A stretch of 64,000 nt of DNA. It comes from Wolbachia endosymbiont (group B) of Parapoynx stratiotata. GTDB lineage: Bacteria; Pseudomonadota; Alphaproteobacteria; Rickettsiales; Anaplasmataceae. Position 1 is the first letter of the stretch. Each line of letters begins with the position of its first letter. Of this stretch, positions 1 to 9,592 are shown in pieces. The position numbers and the translations under genes are program-made. A model generated the notes under the pieces. That model ran no database searches and was not told where the DNA came from. It worked only from the letters and a program-made list of their open reading frames with translations. Where the stretch lies: contig NZ_OX366335.1 in NCBI RefSeq assembly GCF_947250635.1, positions 248,001 through 312,000 of the forward strand, written 5' to 3'.

Positions 1-1688
1 ATTTTTCTTTGAAATTAAATCATGATTATAAAATAGATGAAAAAGATATAATACCTGGTAGTAGTGTGATGCTTGCTATAGCAAGTAATGGCAACTACCA
101 ACTTCATAGAGGTGGATATCATGTTGCAGTGACTAGATCATGTAACTTCGATAGTGGTGAAAAACTGTATATGTACTTGGGTGATAGCCCGCCAGGAGAT
201 CCATCTGTTCGAAAGACTAATAATTTCAAAAAAGTAAAGAAATTAGATAAAATAACAGAGGATAATGTAGACTATTACATAATAGATGGAAGTCATTTGG
301 TAAATGAAGAGTCTAAGAAAATATATTTTGGTATTAATGTAGAAAACGTAGAGAAAGATGATATTACGGATAAAGATAGCAAATATTATGAAGATAACAA
401 ATACACAGTAAATTTATTTTTAAAAAGAAAAATAAACGATTTTATTTCATCAACTGTAAACAAGATTTTTGATTTCATAACAGACGGGAGTGAAGACGGA
501 ATTAAAATTCCATATGAAGGATATAGAAAGGGGCTTCTACAAGGAATAAGAGCTTTGCTTATTCTATACGTTATATTTACTGTTGTTGGCTATATGCTTG
601 GAACAATACAATTAAGTAAATTCGATTTTATTATAAGAATATTCAAAATAGCATTTATAGCTTTTGCTTTTAGTGATAGAAGTTGGGAATTCTTTGGTAC
701 AACTTTGTCTGGGCTTTTTGTTGATGGTAGCATTTATTTAGTTGATAGTTTTTCTGGCTATATAGGAGAAGGAGGTAAAAAATTTGCATTCTTAGATTTA
801 ACAGCGGGAGTATTATTTACAGGAGAAACATGGCTGAAATTTTTGTCTTTAATGCTATCAGGACCTTTTGGCTTTATTGCATTTTTGGCAATACTTTATG
901 CTACTTTTGTGTTTTTAAGATGCATTATTAGTGCTACGTTTAAGTATGTAATATCTACTGTTTTAGTGGCATTTTTATTGTCATTGGCACCTTTATTTAT
1001 CGTATTTATTCTATTTCAACAAACTAAAACATTATTTGATAATTGGATAAAAACGCTGGCTCATGTTTCATTGCAACCAGTCATTTTATTTTCATCCTTG
1101 TCTCTTTTAAACCAGTTAATGTATTCAGTTCTATACAACCTCACAAATTTTTCTGCATGCTATCAATGCTTAATTAGTGTAAATTTTTTATCGTATGATC
1201 TGTGTCTTATGAAATCAATATTACCTCTTGGGTATAGTCCTGGTACTAGTGTTGATGTTGCGCTCAGTACTGGAGAAAGGGCTGTTGGGCACTTTGCAGC
1301 ATTACCTATAGATCTAATCCAGGCATTTATATATCTCATCATTGCTAGTTCAATGGAAGCTTTTGTTTCTATATCAGAAACTATGGCGCAGGCGTTGTTC
1401 AGCTCTGGTTATGGAGTTGCTCAAAGTGTTAGTCATATTTCTAGGAGCGCATCACAAGCTATGCTGTCAACTGTTGGCCTTGATGATAGAACCCAAAATA
1501 TGATACATAACATCAAGCAGGGAATGAGTAAAGATCGTAGCAAAATTGAAGCTAAATTGCCTGATACACCAAAGCAAGCAGATGGGAAAGGGAGTGCTGG
1601 CAGAGAAATGAGCAAATCTGAAACACTAAGCCAGCCAGATAAGCAAAAGGATTCTGATAAAACAAAAGGACAAGTCAAGGAAGATTGA
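1..1688 (+). CDS. virB6: VirB6/TrbL-family type IV secretion channel protein (5' end outside window)
   Basis: This is an inner-membrane channel subunit of a type IV secretion system. The frame is open to the left edge and the only nearby start is a TTG at 9, so the true start is probably upstream. After a hydrophilic N-terminal part (about residues 1-140) there are several hydrophobic segments between residues 175 and 460, which is the TrbL/VirB6 core. A charged, Lys/Asp/Ser-rich hydrophilic tail follows residue 490. The next gene is a second, longer VirB6-like gene on the same strand, 81 bp downstream. This matches the established Wolbachia arrangement of several virB6 paralogues in tandem after virB3-virB4. 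Which paralogue this is cannot be fixed without the upstream genes; the position before the lipoprotein-type VirB6 suggests the penultimate one. Confidence 0.85.
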   Translation, partial: FSLKLNHDYKIDEKDIIPGSSVMLAIASNGNYQLHRGGYHVAVTRSCNFDSGEKLYMYLGDSPPGDPSVRKTNNFKKVKKLDKITEDNVDYYIIDGSHLVNEESKKIYFGINVENVEKDDITDKDSKYYEDNKYTVNLFLKRKINDFISSTVNKIFDFITDGSEDGIKIPYEGYRKGLLQGIRALLILYVIFTVVGYMLGTIQLSKFDFIIRIFKIAFIAFAFSDRSWEFFGTTLSGLFVDGSIYLVDSFSGYIGEGGKKFAFLDLTAGVLFTGETWLKFLSLMLSGPFGFIAFLAILYATFVFLRCIISATFKYVISTVLVAFLLSLAPLFIVFILFQQTKTLFDNWIKTLAHVSLQPVILFSSLSLLNQLMYSVLYNLTNFSACYQCLISVNFLSYDLCLMKSILPLGYSPGTSVDVALSTGERAVGHFAALPIDLIQAFIYLIIASSMEAFVSISETMAQALFSSGYGVAQSVSHISRSASQAMLSTVGLDDRTQNMIHNIKQGMSKDRSKIEAKLPDTPKQADGKGSAGREMSKSETLSQPDKQKDSDKTKGQVKED

Positions 1689-1769
1689 TGAGATATATGG
1701 AGTAACTAATTAAAAAGATATTTGAAGTAAGGTTTTAGAAATTTATTCTGTATTGGAAAAAGTTTAGGT

Positions 1770-4700
1770 ATGCAATCACGCTTAGGCAAATGTTGGTTTA
1801 GGTTATTAATTTTGGTAATCTGTGTTCTGGTTACAGGTTGTAGTAAGAATGATATGCCTTTTCCAAGATGTATATCTGCTGATTATTTTGGTCCTGAACC
1901 CATTGCAATTGGTGCTCATTTTTCAAGAGATCATGATGCTTTTGTTCCAGAAGATGGAGAAATTATTGATCCTAATACTGGCGAAATTAATTATGGTTTT
2001 CACTCTAATCAAGTGGTGAAGTGGAAAGATACTGGATTTGAAACCAATGGAGATAGTTTAGTAGTACGAGTAAATGGTGCATGGACATCTTGGAGTAATA
2101 ATAATAAGAAAGAATCTAAAGGTAGTTATAATTTGCAAAGCTTGGAACAGCTAAAATATGCGACTAAGTTTGAAGGTAAACAAGGCGATAATAGTCTGCC
2201 TGACTTTCACTTAGTTTGTAATAATTATAAACCTAGCATACAAAAATTTTCAAGTAAGCCTAAAGCAAGTTGCACTGTAAATTGCAAGTGCATTAATGAA
2301 GATGATAGCGCAAATACAGTATCACGTGGTGCTCCATGTTGGTTTACCAACGGTCATGGTGCTTATCTTTTGTTTAAAACGGGGAAAGATGATCCTAACG
2401 AAAATCTAAAGTTAATGCGCGATCCTCAATATCCTACTGTACATCTAGGTTACAATTCCGTAGCGGAAGATGGAAGTGGGCTTTTTACTTTAGACAGAGA
2501 TAACACCACATTACAGGACAGGAATTGTAATACGGTGAGGTTAGAAAAAGGATGGAAAATATATGTAAAGATATTAGATAGATATTATCTAGATAATGCA
2601 GGTGGCTACTCTTTTGAATTTTTGAGCGGAGTGCAGAAACCAAGTAACTTTGGATTTTTTGATTACGTTTATAACTATCTAAAATGTGTATTATTGATTA
2701 ACGAAAATTGTAAAAAGCATTTTGATAGCAATGATCCTGCAGCTGCACAAGCGATGTTTCAAAATATAGCTGAAAAAAGTACGAGCTTTCACAATTTTGT
2801 TCTTTCCTTGCTTGTTCTATTTATAGTGATTTCATCGCTTCTTTATCTTTTTGGAATGATAAGAGAAACTAAGCATGATATGCTCATCAGAATGATGAAA
2901 ATCACTCTAGTAATAGTGCTTATATCTCCTGGAAGTTTTAGATTTTTCTATGATCATTTTCTTGTTTTATTTGTTAAAGGTCTTGAACAATTGATAAGCA
3001 TAATTACTAATTTTGCTCCCAACATGAACACCGGAGGTAATTCAAACGTTGCTCAAGGAAATGAAGCTAAATTGTTTAGCTTCATGGAGGATATGTTTAA
3101 TAAGTTTTTTGCTTACTCTGTTTGGAAAAAGTTTGCAGCATTTTTACATTATCAAATGTGGGCAAGTCTCCTTATGATACCGGCAATTTTTATAGGGATT
3201 GTCTTATATTTCCTGCTGTGTATGTATGCTTACATAATATTCCTTTCTGGTTTTATGGGTATAGCTTTTCTTGTAGCTATAATGCCGCTATTCCTAATCT
3301 CTATTTTATTTTCACCACTGAAAAGTCTATTTGAGGGTTGGATAAAATTCTGTATTAGTTTCTGTTTGCAATCAATTATGATATTTACCCTGCTGTCATT
3401 ACTTGCTGCGATGACAATGAATACCTTTTATAAACAGTTAGGCTTTACTGTGTGCTATAATAAATGGCTTGAAATAAAGTTATGTGCTCCAAAATGGGTA
3501 TTTGGTGGTTTTTGTATAATTGATAAAGAATACTTTAGCTGGACTCCAGGGCAAATTTTTGTACCTTATGCTATTGGAGAGGCTTCTCCATTGAACGTAG
3601 ATAAGAATATAGAAGGTATAGAAAAACTAAGCAGAATAGGTGGTACAGTAAAGTTTACTGGTGGCGCTGGATATATCCCTCTTCCACCAGATTACATTAA
3701 TAAAGGTTTTCGTTATATAGATTACCCTTTCTTGAACCCAGTGCCTGGTACTGAGAAAAATCCAGCAGACCATTATATAGCAGAAAGTGATATAGTAGTT
3801 GATGCTAATTGTAGTGAAAAAGATCTAGTGCGTCTAACGAATAGTTTATTACATGCATCAGAAAAGGCTGATATCTTATTGTTAATAGATAATATAGATG
3901 GTAAGATAAAAAAGCGTTATTGTCAATCTCAACAGCATGAAGAAGAGTGCAGAAATTATGAGAAAATAATAGGCGATTACAAAAAGGGTATCATTCGACC
4001 AAATTCAAAAAGTGAAATAAAGTCTTTAGTGCAAGGTGTAATTACGCAAAGTGTAAGCTGCCAATCAGAGAATTTTTATGATATAAATCAAAACTATCAA
4101 GAAAATAGTGATTACCAAAGGGTGCAAGACATACAGAGAGGTTATTTAATCAACGCAGGAGAGATCTTTGTATTGTTCTTGCTTTCGTTTTTGATGTTTT
4201 CTTTGAAGGAGTTTGTACAACAGATGGGCTCAAGCATTGCCGGTGGTGGGTTTGGTGTTTACAATATATCTAGTATGTATCAAGCATCACCTGTGACTGG
4301 TTTAATGCAGGGATTAAAACAACAGATGCAAGATAAAATTGGTGGAGGGCTAGAGTCTTTAGGTAATTGGGCTACTCATGTACCGGACAGATTAGCTGGA
4401 GGTACAGCTAATTTGCTAGGTAGAATACCAGGAGTTGGGGGTGTGCTGAAATATTCTATTAATGTGCCACGTAAGCTTGTAGGTGCTACTATTGAAGCAA
4501 CAAAATTTGCAACATCACCTAAAAATGATGTTGATAAGCTTGAGGAAAAAATCTACAGGGCGTTTGGAATTGATAAAGAAGATATTGCACATAGAAGAAT
4601 TGATAAATATTTAGAATATTATAAAGGATATGTAGGATCACATTTGGGCTATACAATAGAAGATGCTATGAAGTTTACTTGGGAACATGGTCTCGACTCT

Positions 4701-4997
4701 ATAGGAATTAACCCTGCTACAGGAGAAAAGGATGGTTACCAGCATAATCTACTCTATAGAGCAAAAACATATAGACGGGAATTTCTTGAGAAGCTTCATG
4801 ACTACACTATTGGCCGCAAGAGAGAACCAGAAGAAGATGAATCATCAAAAGAAAATAAGCCTAATCAATCAAATCGAAAATTAGGTACGGAACCAGAAAC
4901 CCTAAAAAACACTACAGAAGCTATACGTGCCGGAGAAGATAGAGAGCGTCAAGATAATGAAAGGAATGAGAACATAGAGAATGATGAAGAATCGTAA
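1770..4997 (+). CDS. virB6: Large lipoprotein-type VirB6 paralogue of the type IV secretion system
   Basis: This 1075-residue protein starts with a lipoprotein signal peptide: a basic start, a hydrophobic run and the lipobox-like LVTGCSK around residues 21-27, with Cys24 as candidate lipidation site. A Cys-containing extracytoplasmic domain of about 300 residues follows. The TrbL/VirB6 core (about residues 340-600) has several membrane segments, another membrane segment lies near 800, and the C-terminal tail is long, Gly-rich and then highly charged. The size and architecture match the longest, last VirB6 paralogue of Wolbachia and relatives (often called VirB6-4). It probably forms part of the inner-membrane translocation channel with surface-exposed regions. 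It overlaps the next gene by 17 bp, which suggests one transcript and coupled translation. Confidence 0.88.
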   Translation: MQSRLGKCWFRLLILVICVLVTGCSKNDMPFPRCISADYFGPEPIAIGAHFSRDHDAFVPEDGEIIDPNTGEINYGFHSNQVVKWKDTGFETNGDSLVVRVNGAWTSWSNNNKKESKGSYNLQSLEQLKYATKFEGKQGDNSLPDFHLVCNNYKPSIQKFSSKPKASCTVNCKCINEDDSANTVSRGAPCWFTNGHGAYLLFKTGKDDPNENLKLMRDPQYPTVHLGYNSVAEDGSGLFTLDRDNTTLQDRNCNTVRLEKGWKIYVKILDRYYLDNAGGYSFEFLSGVQKPSNFGFFDYVYNYLKCVLLINENCKKHFDSNDPAAAQAMFQNIAEKSTSFHNFVLSLLVLFIVISSLLYLFGMIRETKHDMLIRMMKITLVIVLISPGSFRFFYDHFLVLFVKGLEQLISIITNFAPNMNTGGNSNVAQGNEAKLFSFMEDMFNKFFAYSVWKKFAAFLHYQMWASLLMIPAIFIGIVLYFLLCMYAYIIFLSGFMGIAFLVAIMPLFLISILFSPLKSLFEGWIKFCISFCLQSIMIFTLLSLLAAMTMNTFYKQLGFTVCYNKWLEIKLCAPKWVFGGFCIIDKEYFSWTPGQIFVPYAIGEASPLNVDKNIEGIEKLSRIGGTVKFTGGAGYIPLPPDYINKGFRYIDYPFLNPVPGTEKNPADHYIAESDIVVDANCSEKDLVRLTNSLLHASEKADILLLIDNIDGKIKKRYCQSQQHEEECRNYEKIIGDYKKGIIRPNSKSEIKSLVQGVITQSVSCQSENFYDINQNYQENSDYQRVQDIQRGYLINAGEIFVLFLLSFLMFSLKEFVQQMGSSIAGGGFGVYNISSMYQASPVTGLMQGLKQQMQDKIGGGLESLGNWATHVPDRLAGGTANLLGRIPGVGGVLKYSINVPRKLVGATIEATKFATSPKNDVDKLEEKIYRAFGIDKEDIAHRRIDKYLEYYKGYVGSHLGYTIEDAMKFTWEHGLDSIGINPATGEKDGYQHNLLYRAKTYRREFLEKLHDYTIGRKREPEEDESSKENKPNQSNRKLGTEPETLKNTTEAIRAGEDRERQDNERNENIENDEES

Positions 4998-5610
4998 TTT
5001 CAAAGGGCTAAGTTATTATGGTCTTCAGCAAGACGAAGATGGTAATATCAAGTTAAACGATTACAATGATGTTTTAAATGCGCGCAGAGCGAGGGTAGAT
5101 TTGTTACTAGATAGCACTAAGCAAGGTGATGTTAGTCTTTCAAAGCTAAATAAAGCTCTGAATGAGAGACTTATAGATGATAAAGGGCTATCGTCAGAAT
5201 TTGACAAAGAAGACAAAGAAATTGCACAGAAGGAGCTTAAGATGTTCTCTATTTTAGACGATCTTGATAATCTTGCAAACATTGAAAGTGAAGATCTATT
5301 AGAGGTTAGTTTGTTACTATCAGATCTTAGTTTTATAGAGAGAAATATTGTGTTGAATGCCGATCAGAGTTCTGATCTAATAGGTTTCAAAAGTCTATTT
5401 ATAGAAAAAAAAGCATCTGGTGAGGAATATAGTGATGAAGAGTGTCACAATTTCCTCGATAGTATAGAGAAAATCAATACTTTAATTAAGTTAGAGTTAG
5501 AAAGTAGAATTGAAGGGATGGGTCATGATGAAAAAAACAACCATGATGATTTACAAGACGAGATTGGTCGTGCAATCAGTATAGAAAATAAATCAAAGAA
5601 AAGCGATTGA
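4981..5610 (+). CDS. Hypothetical acidic protein at the end of the virB6 operon
   Basis: This 209-residue soluble protein is rich in Asp, Glu, Leu and Ser, with no membrane segment or signal peptide and predicted mostly helical. I do not recognise a domain. Its ATG lies inside the last codons of the large virB6 gene, so the two are probably translationally coupled. A role linked to the secretion system (accessory factor or effector) is inferred from position only. Confidence 0.7.
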   Translation: MMKNRNFKGLSYYGLQQDEDGNIKLNDYNDVLNARRARVDLLLDSTKQGDVSLSKLNKALNERLIDDKGLSSEFDKEDKEIAQKELKMFSILDDLDNLANIESEDLLEVSLLLSDLSFIERNIVLNADQSSDLIGFKSLFIEKKASGEEYSDEECHNFLDSIEKINTLIKLELESRIEGMGHDEKNNHDDLQDEIGRAISIENKSKKSD

Positions 5611-5662
5611 TCTTGCGTTCCTCCACAAGCAACCTTCTTTCTATTAGACTGCTGAAGCTATG

Positions 5663-5691
5663 TTGACATTAAATGTGTATTATAAATAATT
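5663..5691 (+). promoter_or_regulatory. Possible sigma-70 promoter for rsmD
   Basis: A perfect TTGACA lies at 5663-5668, followed 12-17 bases later by the AT-rich TATAAATAATT. No single -10 hexamer is at ideal spacing with a perfect match, so this is tentative. It sits in the only gap before rsmD. Confidence 0.3.
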
Positions 5692-5714
5692 AGTTAACTT
5701 CGAACTTGTTTTAT

Positions 5715-6263
5715 ATGTTACGTGTTATTGCGGGTAAATATCGTGGAAGAAAAATAACTACAGGCAAGAATTTAGCTGCACGGCCCACTATGAGTAGTGT
5801 CCGAGAAGCAATATTTAGTATACTTTCTTCAAGAAAACCTATTTATAACCTAAATGTACTTGATTTATTCTGCGGAAGTGGCTCTTTTTCATTTGAAGCA
5901 CTTTCTCGAGGTGCTAAACATGCATTCATGGTAGATGCAGATTATTACAATTTGCAACTGCCTAAAAAAACAGCAGAAGATTTTGGAATTACGAACGATA
6001 TCACGTTAATTTGTTGCAATGCTAACGGATTACCAAGACCTATTTCAAAGTGCGATATAGTTTTTATGGACCCACCTTATAATATCAATCTGGTTAACTC
6101 AACTTTAGACGAGTTAGCTCACTCAGGCTGGTTAAATGATAATGCGTTAATAATTCTAGAAATGAGGAAAAATGAAGGTTTTGAGTGCAATAAAAACTTC
6201 AATATAGTTGTGGAGCGTACCTACGGTATTGCAAAAATAATTTTTCTTTCTTCACTCACTTGA
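5715..6263 (+). CDS. rsmD: 16S rRNA (guanine966-N2)-methyltransferase RsmD
   Basis: RsmD methylates N2 of G966 in 16S rRNA during 30S subunit assembly, using S-adenosylmethionine. The sequence has the family N-terminus (MLRVIAGKYRGRKI), then RPTMSSVREAIFSIL, the SAM-binding motif LDLFCGSGSFSFEALSRGA, and the catalytic DPPYN motif of N2/N6 amino-methyltransferases. I chose the ATG at 5715 over the TTG at 5706 because it matches the family start. The length (182 residues) is normal. It appears to be a single-gene unit downstream of the type IV secretion cluster. Confidence 0.9.
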   Translation: MLRVIAGKYRGRKITTGKNLAARPTMSSVREAIFSILSSRKPIYNLNVLDLFCGSGSFSFEALSRGAKHAFMVDADYYNLQLPKKTAEDFGITNDITLICCNANGLPRPISKCDIVFMDPPYNINLVNSTLDELAHSGWLNDNALIILEMRKNEGFECNKNFNIVVERTYGIAKIIFLSSLT

Positions 6264-6329
6264 ATTTCTTTTGTAAACATCTATAGCTAAGCTAAGTAAG
6301 ATTTTTCCGAGGACTGAAAGAAAAAATCA

Positions 6330-6850
6330 ATTCGTTTTGGTGGGAATAGGGTGTGTAACAGCAAATCAATACGAGTTGATATACTAGAAGAAGCAGTATG
6401 GAAAGAAGTGAAAATGGTACTCAAAGAACCAGAGGCAATGACAAAGGTTAGACTTTTAAAATATGAAAATAAGCAGGCAAAGGATGAGATTGAAAAACGC
6501 GCAGATAAAATAGAACAAGGTATAGAAAAATTAGCTTATGTATATGCAAGGGATCATATAACGAAGGAAAAGTATGACTTAGAAGTTGAGAGCATGGAAA
6601 AGGAGTTAAAGGAATCAGAGATCAAAGGGAAGAAGCTATCGATGAAAAGAGGCTACAGAAAGAATTAGATTTTATCACAAACAGTGTAGAAAGTTTTTCC
6701 TCTGAGAGAGCTTAATCAAGCAGACTATGAAACTAAACTTGATATAATAAGAAAGTTAGTTCAACGCATTGAAATTGATGATGATAACGTGCATGTAGTG
6801 TTTCGGTTGAAAGAACTCGCTCGAAAGGGAGTGTTAAATAAACTGTGTCA
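6330..6850 (+). pseudogene. Remnant of a phage-type large serine recombinase (C-terminal part, frameshifted)
   Basis: Three consecutive frames together spell the C-terminal region of a large serine recombinase. The first is 6351-6668 with CNSKSIRVDILEEAVWKEV. The second runs about 6636-6716 with DFITNSVESFSSERA. The third ends near 6860 with KLDIIRKLVQRIEID and VHVVFRLKELA. Each piece aligns with the intact prophage recombinase of this window (CDNKSIRTDILDGVIWEEV, NIIRMLIHQIEIN, YIVFRIKNLA). The catalytic N-terminal domain is missing and at least two frameshifts are present, so it is not functional. It marks an old integration or rearrangement beside rsmD by a related but distinct recombinase. 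Confidence 0.75.
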
Positions 6851-6913
6851 AACCGAGAAGTAAAGTAATAAATTGATAAAATGGAGGTTTGACACAGTTT
6901 ATTTAACACTCCC
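6827..6913. repeat. Perfect 28-bp inverted repeat, MITE-like palindrome or IS end pair
   Basis: Bases 6827-6854 (starting GGGAGTGTTAAATAAACTG) are the exact reverse complement of 6886-6913, with a 31-base AT-rich spacer. Such an arrangement is typical of two fused insertion-sequence ends or a miniature inverted-repeat element. It lies directly against the 3' end of the recombinase remnant, into which its left arm is read. The right arm is followed by CC AACATT with no clear target duplication. The family is not certain; GTGTTAAAT...CTGTGTC resembles ends of IS256-type elements. Confidence 0.7.
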
Positions 6914-6926
6914 CAACATTCTATCG

Positions 6927-6958
6927 GGATGCCAGTGTCAGCTACTTGCATGACATCC
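6927..6958. repeat. Short dispersed repeat (GCCAGTGTCAGCTACTTG type)
   Basis: The stretch contains a CCAGTGTCAGCTACTTG-like core flanked by GGATG and CATCC. This resembles the short intergenic repeats scattered through Wolbachia chromosomes, and a related CCAGTGTCAAGCACTG copy occurs near 23648. The assignment rests on that resemblance only. Confidence 0.4.
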
Positions 6959-7041
6959 TCTTGCTTCTATAGGTGTCTTTATCTCGTCTACTTTATTTTG
7001 CCACACAGATACAATGGTTTCACATGCACTTGGTAGGCTAT

Positions 7042-7572
7042 CTATTTTGACAAAGAAGGACTACCAACACCTTCAGCGTTTGCATCACTAAACTTGCTTG
7101 CCACTTTATCAATAGCCCAAACGAGTGGTGTAACAACGAGCGCAGCAGCCCAAATGACAGCACTAACAGCATAACTCAAAACTGTGTTAACAAATGTAGC
7201 TAATGCATCACTATGGTCCCATGCCTTACATGACAACATGGATGAATAATCTATTAACGATTTTGTGTTACGCTTAAGATCAAAACTATCTACTACTTTC
7301 GCTAACCCTTTTGCCGGCCAATATGATAGATACGCCAGTGCTAGATATAAAGGTTGCAGAATTACACTAGCTAACGCAAAAGTAGTAGTCCGAATCATAG
7401 AAGGATTTTGGTAACTACCAAGAGCTACATTCTTCACTGGCCCAATAACACTATTAATATAATGAACGGATTTATAGAAATTATTTTGTGGAACTTCGTT
7501 ACCTCGAACGCTTTTGGTAGGAACATCTCCGAATTTAACATATTTCTTAAAATTACTATATGAACTTGACAT
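7042..7572 (-). CDS. Hypothetical membrane protein
   Basis: The 176-residue protein has a polar N-terminus, a hydrophobic stretch around residues 60-90 (ALASVILQPLYLALAYLSYW) and a second long one around 130-160 (AVSAVIWAAALVVTPLVWAI). I place the start at the second ATG (7572), which has an AGGGG ribosome-binding site 5 bases upstream; the longer start at 7596 has none as good. It has the style of the small lineage-restricted membrane proteins common in Wolbachia. Function unknown. Confidence 0.65.
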   Translation of the reverse strand: MSSSYSNFKKYVKFGDVPTKSVRGNEVPQNNFYKSVHYINSVIGPVKNVALGSYQNPSMIRTTTFALASVILQPLYLALAYLSYWPAKGLAKVVDSFDLKRNTKSLIDYSSMLSCKAWDHSDALATFVNTVLSYAVSAVIWAAALVVTPLVWAIDKVASKFSDANAEGVGSPSLSK

Positions 7573-7707
7573 ATTACCCCTATAAAATAAAAACATAATT
7601 ATCTTACTAATATCGCTTGTTTTAGAATAAATGCAATCACTACCTAACTAAATTATCTGTTGCGCAAAAGCACATATTACCATACCATCGAAAATAAAGA
7701 GGTCAGC

Positions 7708-8316
7708 ATGAGTTTTACTTTACCTGAGTTGCCGTATGATAAAACAGCTTTAGAGCCTTATATATCTGTAAAGACACTAGATTTTCATTATGATAAGCAC
7801 CATAAGGGATATTTAAATAAACTCAACGAACTGGTTGAAAACACAGATTATCAACATATGGAAATTGAGGAATTAGTAACGAAAGTTCATGGAAATAATA
7901 ATACAGTTCCTATTTTTAACAATGCAGCACAAGTTTGGAATCACACTTTTTATTGGAATTCAATGAAAAAAAATGGTGGTGGTAAGCCTCAAGATGATGG
8001 TCTTCTAGCAAAAAAAATTCAAGATGATATTGGTGGCTTTGACAAATTTTGTGAAGAATTTTCAAATTATGGAGTAAGCCAATTTGGTAGTGGATGGGTG
8101 TGGTTAGTGCTTGAAAAAGGAAAACTCAAAATCACTAAAACTCCAAATGCGGATCTACCGCTAATTTATGGCCAAGTGCCACTACTTACTATGGATGTAT
8201 GGGAGCATGCATACTATTTGGATTGCCAAAATCGCAGAATTGACTACATAAAAGTTTTTCTTGATCATTTGATCAATTGGGATTTTGTAGAAGAGAATTT
8301 AAAGAAGAATATATAA
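7708..8316 (+). CDS. sodB: Superoxide dismutase, Fe/Mn family
   Basis: This enzyme converts superoxide to hydrogen peroxide and oxygen in the cytoplasm. Visible family features are FTLPELPYDKTALEPYIS, the first metal ligand His in DFHYDKHHKGYL, the second His in QVWNHTFYWNSM, and the final Asp/His ligands in DVWEHAYYLDC. The GGGKP...FGSGWVWLV region fits the iron-type (SodB) subgroup. The ATG at 7708 (202 residues, preceded by AAAGAGG) is preferred to the TTG at 7660 because it matches the family start. It is followed by the M16 peptidase gene with one base between them, so the two are probably co-transcribed. Confidence 0.93.
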   Translation: MSFTLPELPYDKTALEPYISVKTLDFHYDKHHKGYLNKLNELVENTDYQHMEIEELVTKVHGNNNTVPIFNNAAQVWNHTFYWNSMKKNGGGKPQDDGLLAKKIQDDIGGFDKFCEEFSNYGVSQFGSGWVWLVLEKGKLKITKTPNADLPLIYGQVPLLTMDVWEHAYYLDCQNRRIDYIKVFLDHLINWDFVEENLKKNI

Positions 8317-8317
8317 G

Positions 8318-9592
8318 ATGAATATACCACAAGTAACAAAACTAGATAATGGTCTGCGCATAATAACTGAGCGAGTGCATGACGTTGATTCCGTAGCTTT
8401 AAATATACGGGTTGGTGTTGGCAGTAGAGCTGAAAGCGCAAGTCAAAATGGAATATCTCATTTCCTAGAGCACATGGCTTTCAAAGGAACGAAAACGAGA
8501 ACTGCATTTGAAATTGCAAAAGCTTTTGATGATATAGGTGGAGCCTTCAATGCTTGCACCGGTAGAGAAAGTACAAGTTATTACGCAAAGGTTCTTAAAA
8601 AAGATATAAAGACTGGCATTGATATATTAATAGATATATTAATGAATTCTACATTTCCAGAGGATGAATTGGGACGCGAAAAGGGTGTTGTAATACAAGA
8701 GATTTTTCAAACTAATGATTCACCGAGCGATATCATTTTTGATAAGTATTTTGAAGCAGCTTATAAAGATCAACCATTTGGTAGGTCAATCCTGGGCACG
8801 CAAGATACTGTCAAATCTTTTACTCGAGAAGATCTGAATAACTACATAAATGAGCATTACTTTGGCGGAAATATGATATTTGCTGCTGCAGGAAATGTTG
8901 AGCATGAGGAAGTTGTTCAATTAATCAAAGACTTTCTCTCAAAGATTCATTCAAAAGAGCTGAAAAAAAGCGAGAATGCAAGTTATACCAGTGGTGAGTA
9001 TCGAGAGCATCGTAAATTAGATCAGGTGCACTTGTTAATTGGGCTACCTAGTGTTTCTCGTGATGATAATAAATATCACACATTCAAAGTTCTTGATGCC
9101 ATACTGGGAAGCGGAATGTCATCACGCCTATTTCAGGAAGTAAGAGAAAAGCAGGGTCTTGCTTACTCCATTTACTCATTCAACTCTAGCTATGCTGATA
9201 CAGGAATGCTTTCGATTTTTGCTGGTACAGATAGCAGTAATCTAGATAAGCTTTTAAAATCCATAACGACAGAGCTAAAGAAATTGTCCACAGACAATCT
9301 GAAGGAAGAAGAAGTAAATAGAGTAAAAGAGCGAGTAAAATCCCAAATTTTAATGTCACGCGAAAGTGTTAGCTCGCGTGCTGAAACGTTAGGACACTAC
9401 TACGGCAACTATAATAAATACATCAGTAAAAACGAATTAATAGAAAAAATTAGTGCTGTTACTATTTACGATATAAAAAAAGCAGCAGAAGAATTGCTAT
9501 CTCAGCATGAAAAAATTACTTTAGCTGCGATTGGAGAAATTAATTCACTGCCAAGTTACGATAAAGTGGTTTCTATGCTTAGTGTACTTTAG
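8318..9592 (+). CDS. M16-family zinc peptidase (processing-peptidase-like)
   Basis: This 424-residue member of the pitrilysin/M16B family resembles the mitochondrial processing peptidase beta subunit. The inverted zinc motif HFLEH is at residues 48-52, and the downstream Glu ligand lies in GVVIQEIFQTND near residue 128. The glycine-rich DAILGSGMSSRLFQEVREKQGLAYS segment is typical of the second half. Rickettsiales carry such proteases as likely relatives of the mitochondrial enzyme; the substrate is unknown. The gene starts one base after sodB and converges with the next gene with a 4-bp overlap. Confidence 0.88.
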   Translation: MNIPQVTKLDNGLRIITERVHDVDSVALNIRVGVGSRAESASQNGISHFLEHMAFKGTKTRTAFEIAKAFDDIGGAFNACTGRESTSYYAKVLKKDIKTGIDILIDILMNSTFPEDELGREKGVVIQEIFQTNDSPSDIIFDKYFEAAYKDQPFGRSILGTQDTVKSFTREDLNNYINEHYFGGNMIFAAAGNVEHEEVVQLIKDFLSKIHSKELKKSENASYTSGEYREHRKLDQVHLLIGLPSVSRDDNKYHTFKVLDAILGSGMSSRLFQEVREKQGLAYSIYSFNSSYADTGMLSIFAGTDSSNLDKLLKSITTELKKLSTDNLKEEEVNRVKERVKSQILMSRESVSSRAETLGHYYGNYNKYISKNELIEKISAVTIYDIKKAAEELLSQHEKITLAAIGEINSLPSYDKVVSMLSVL

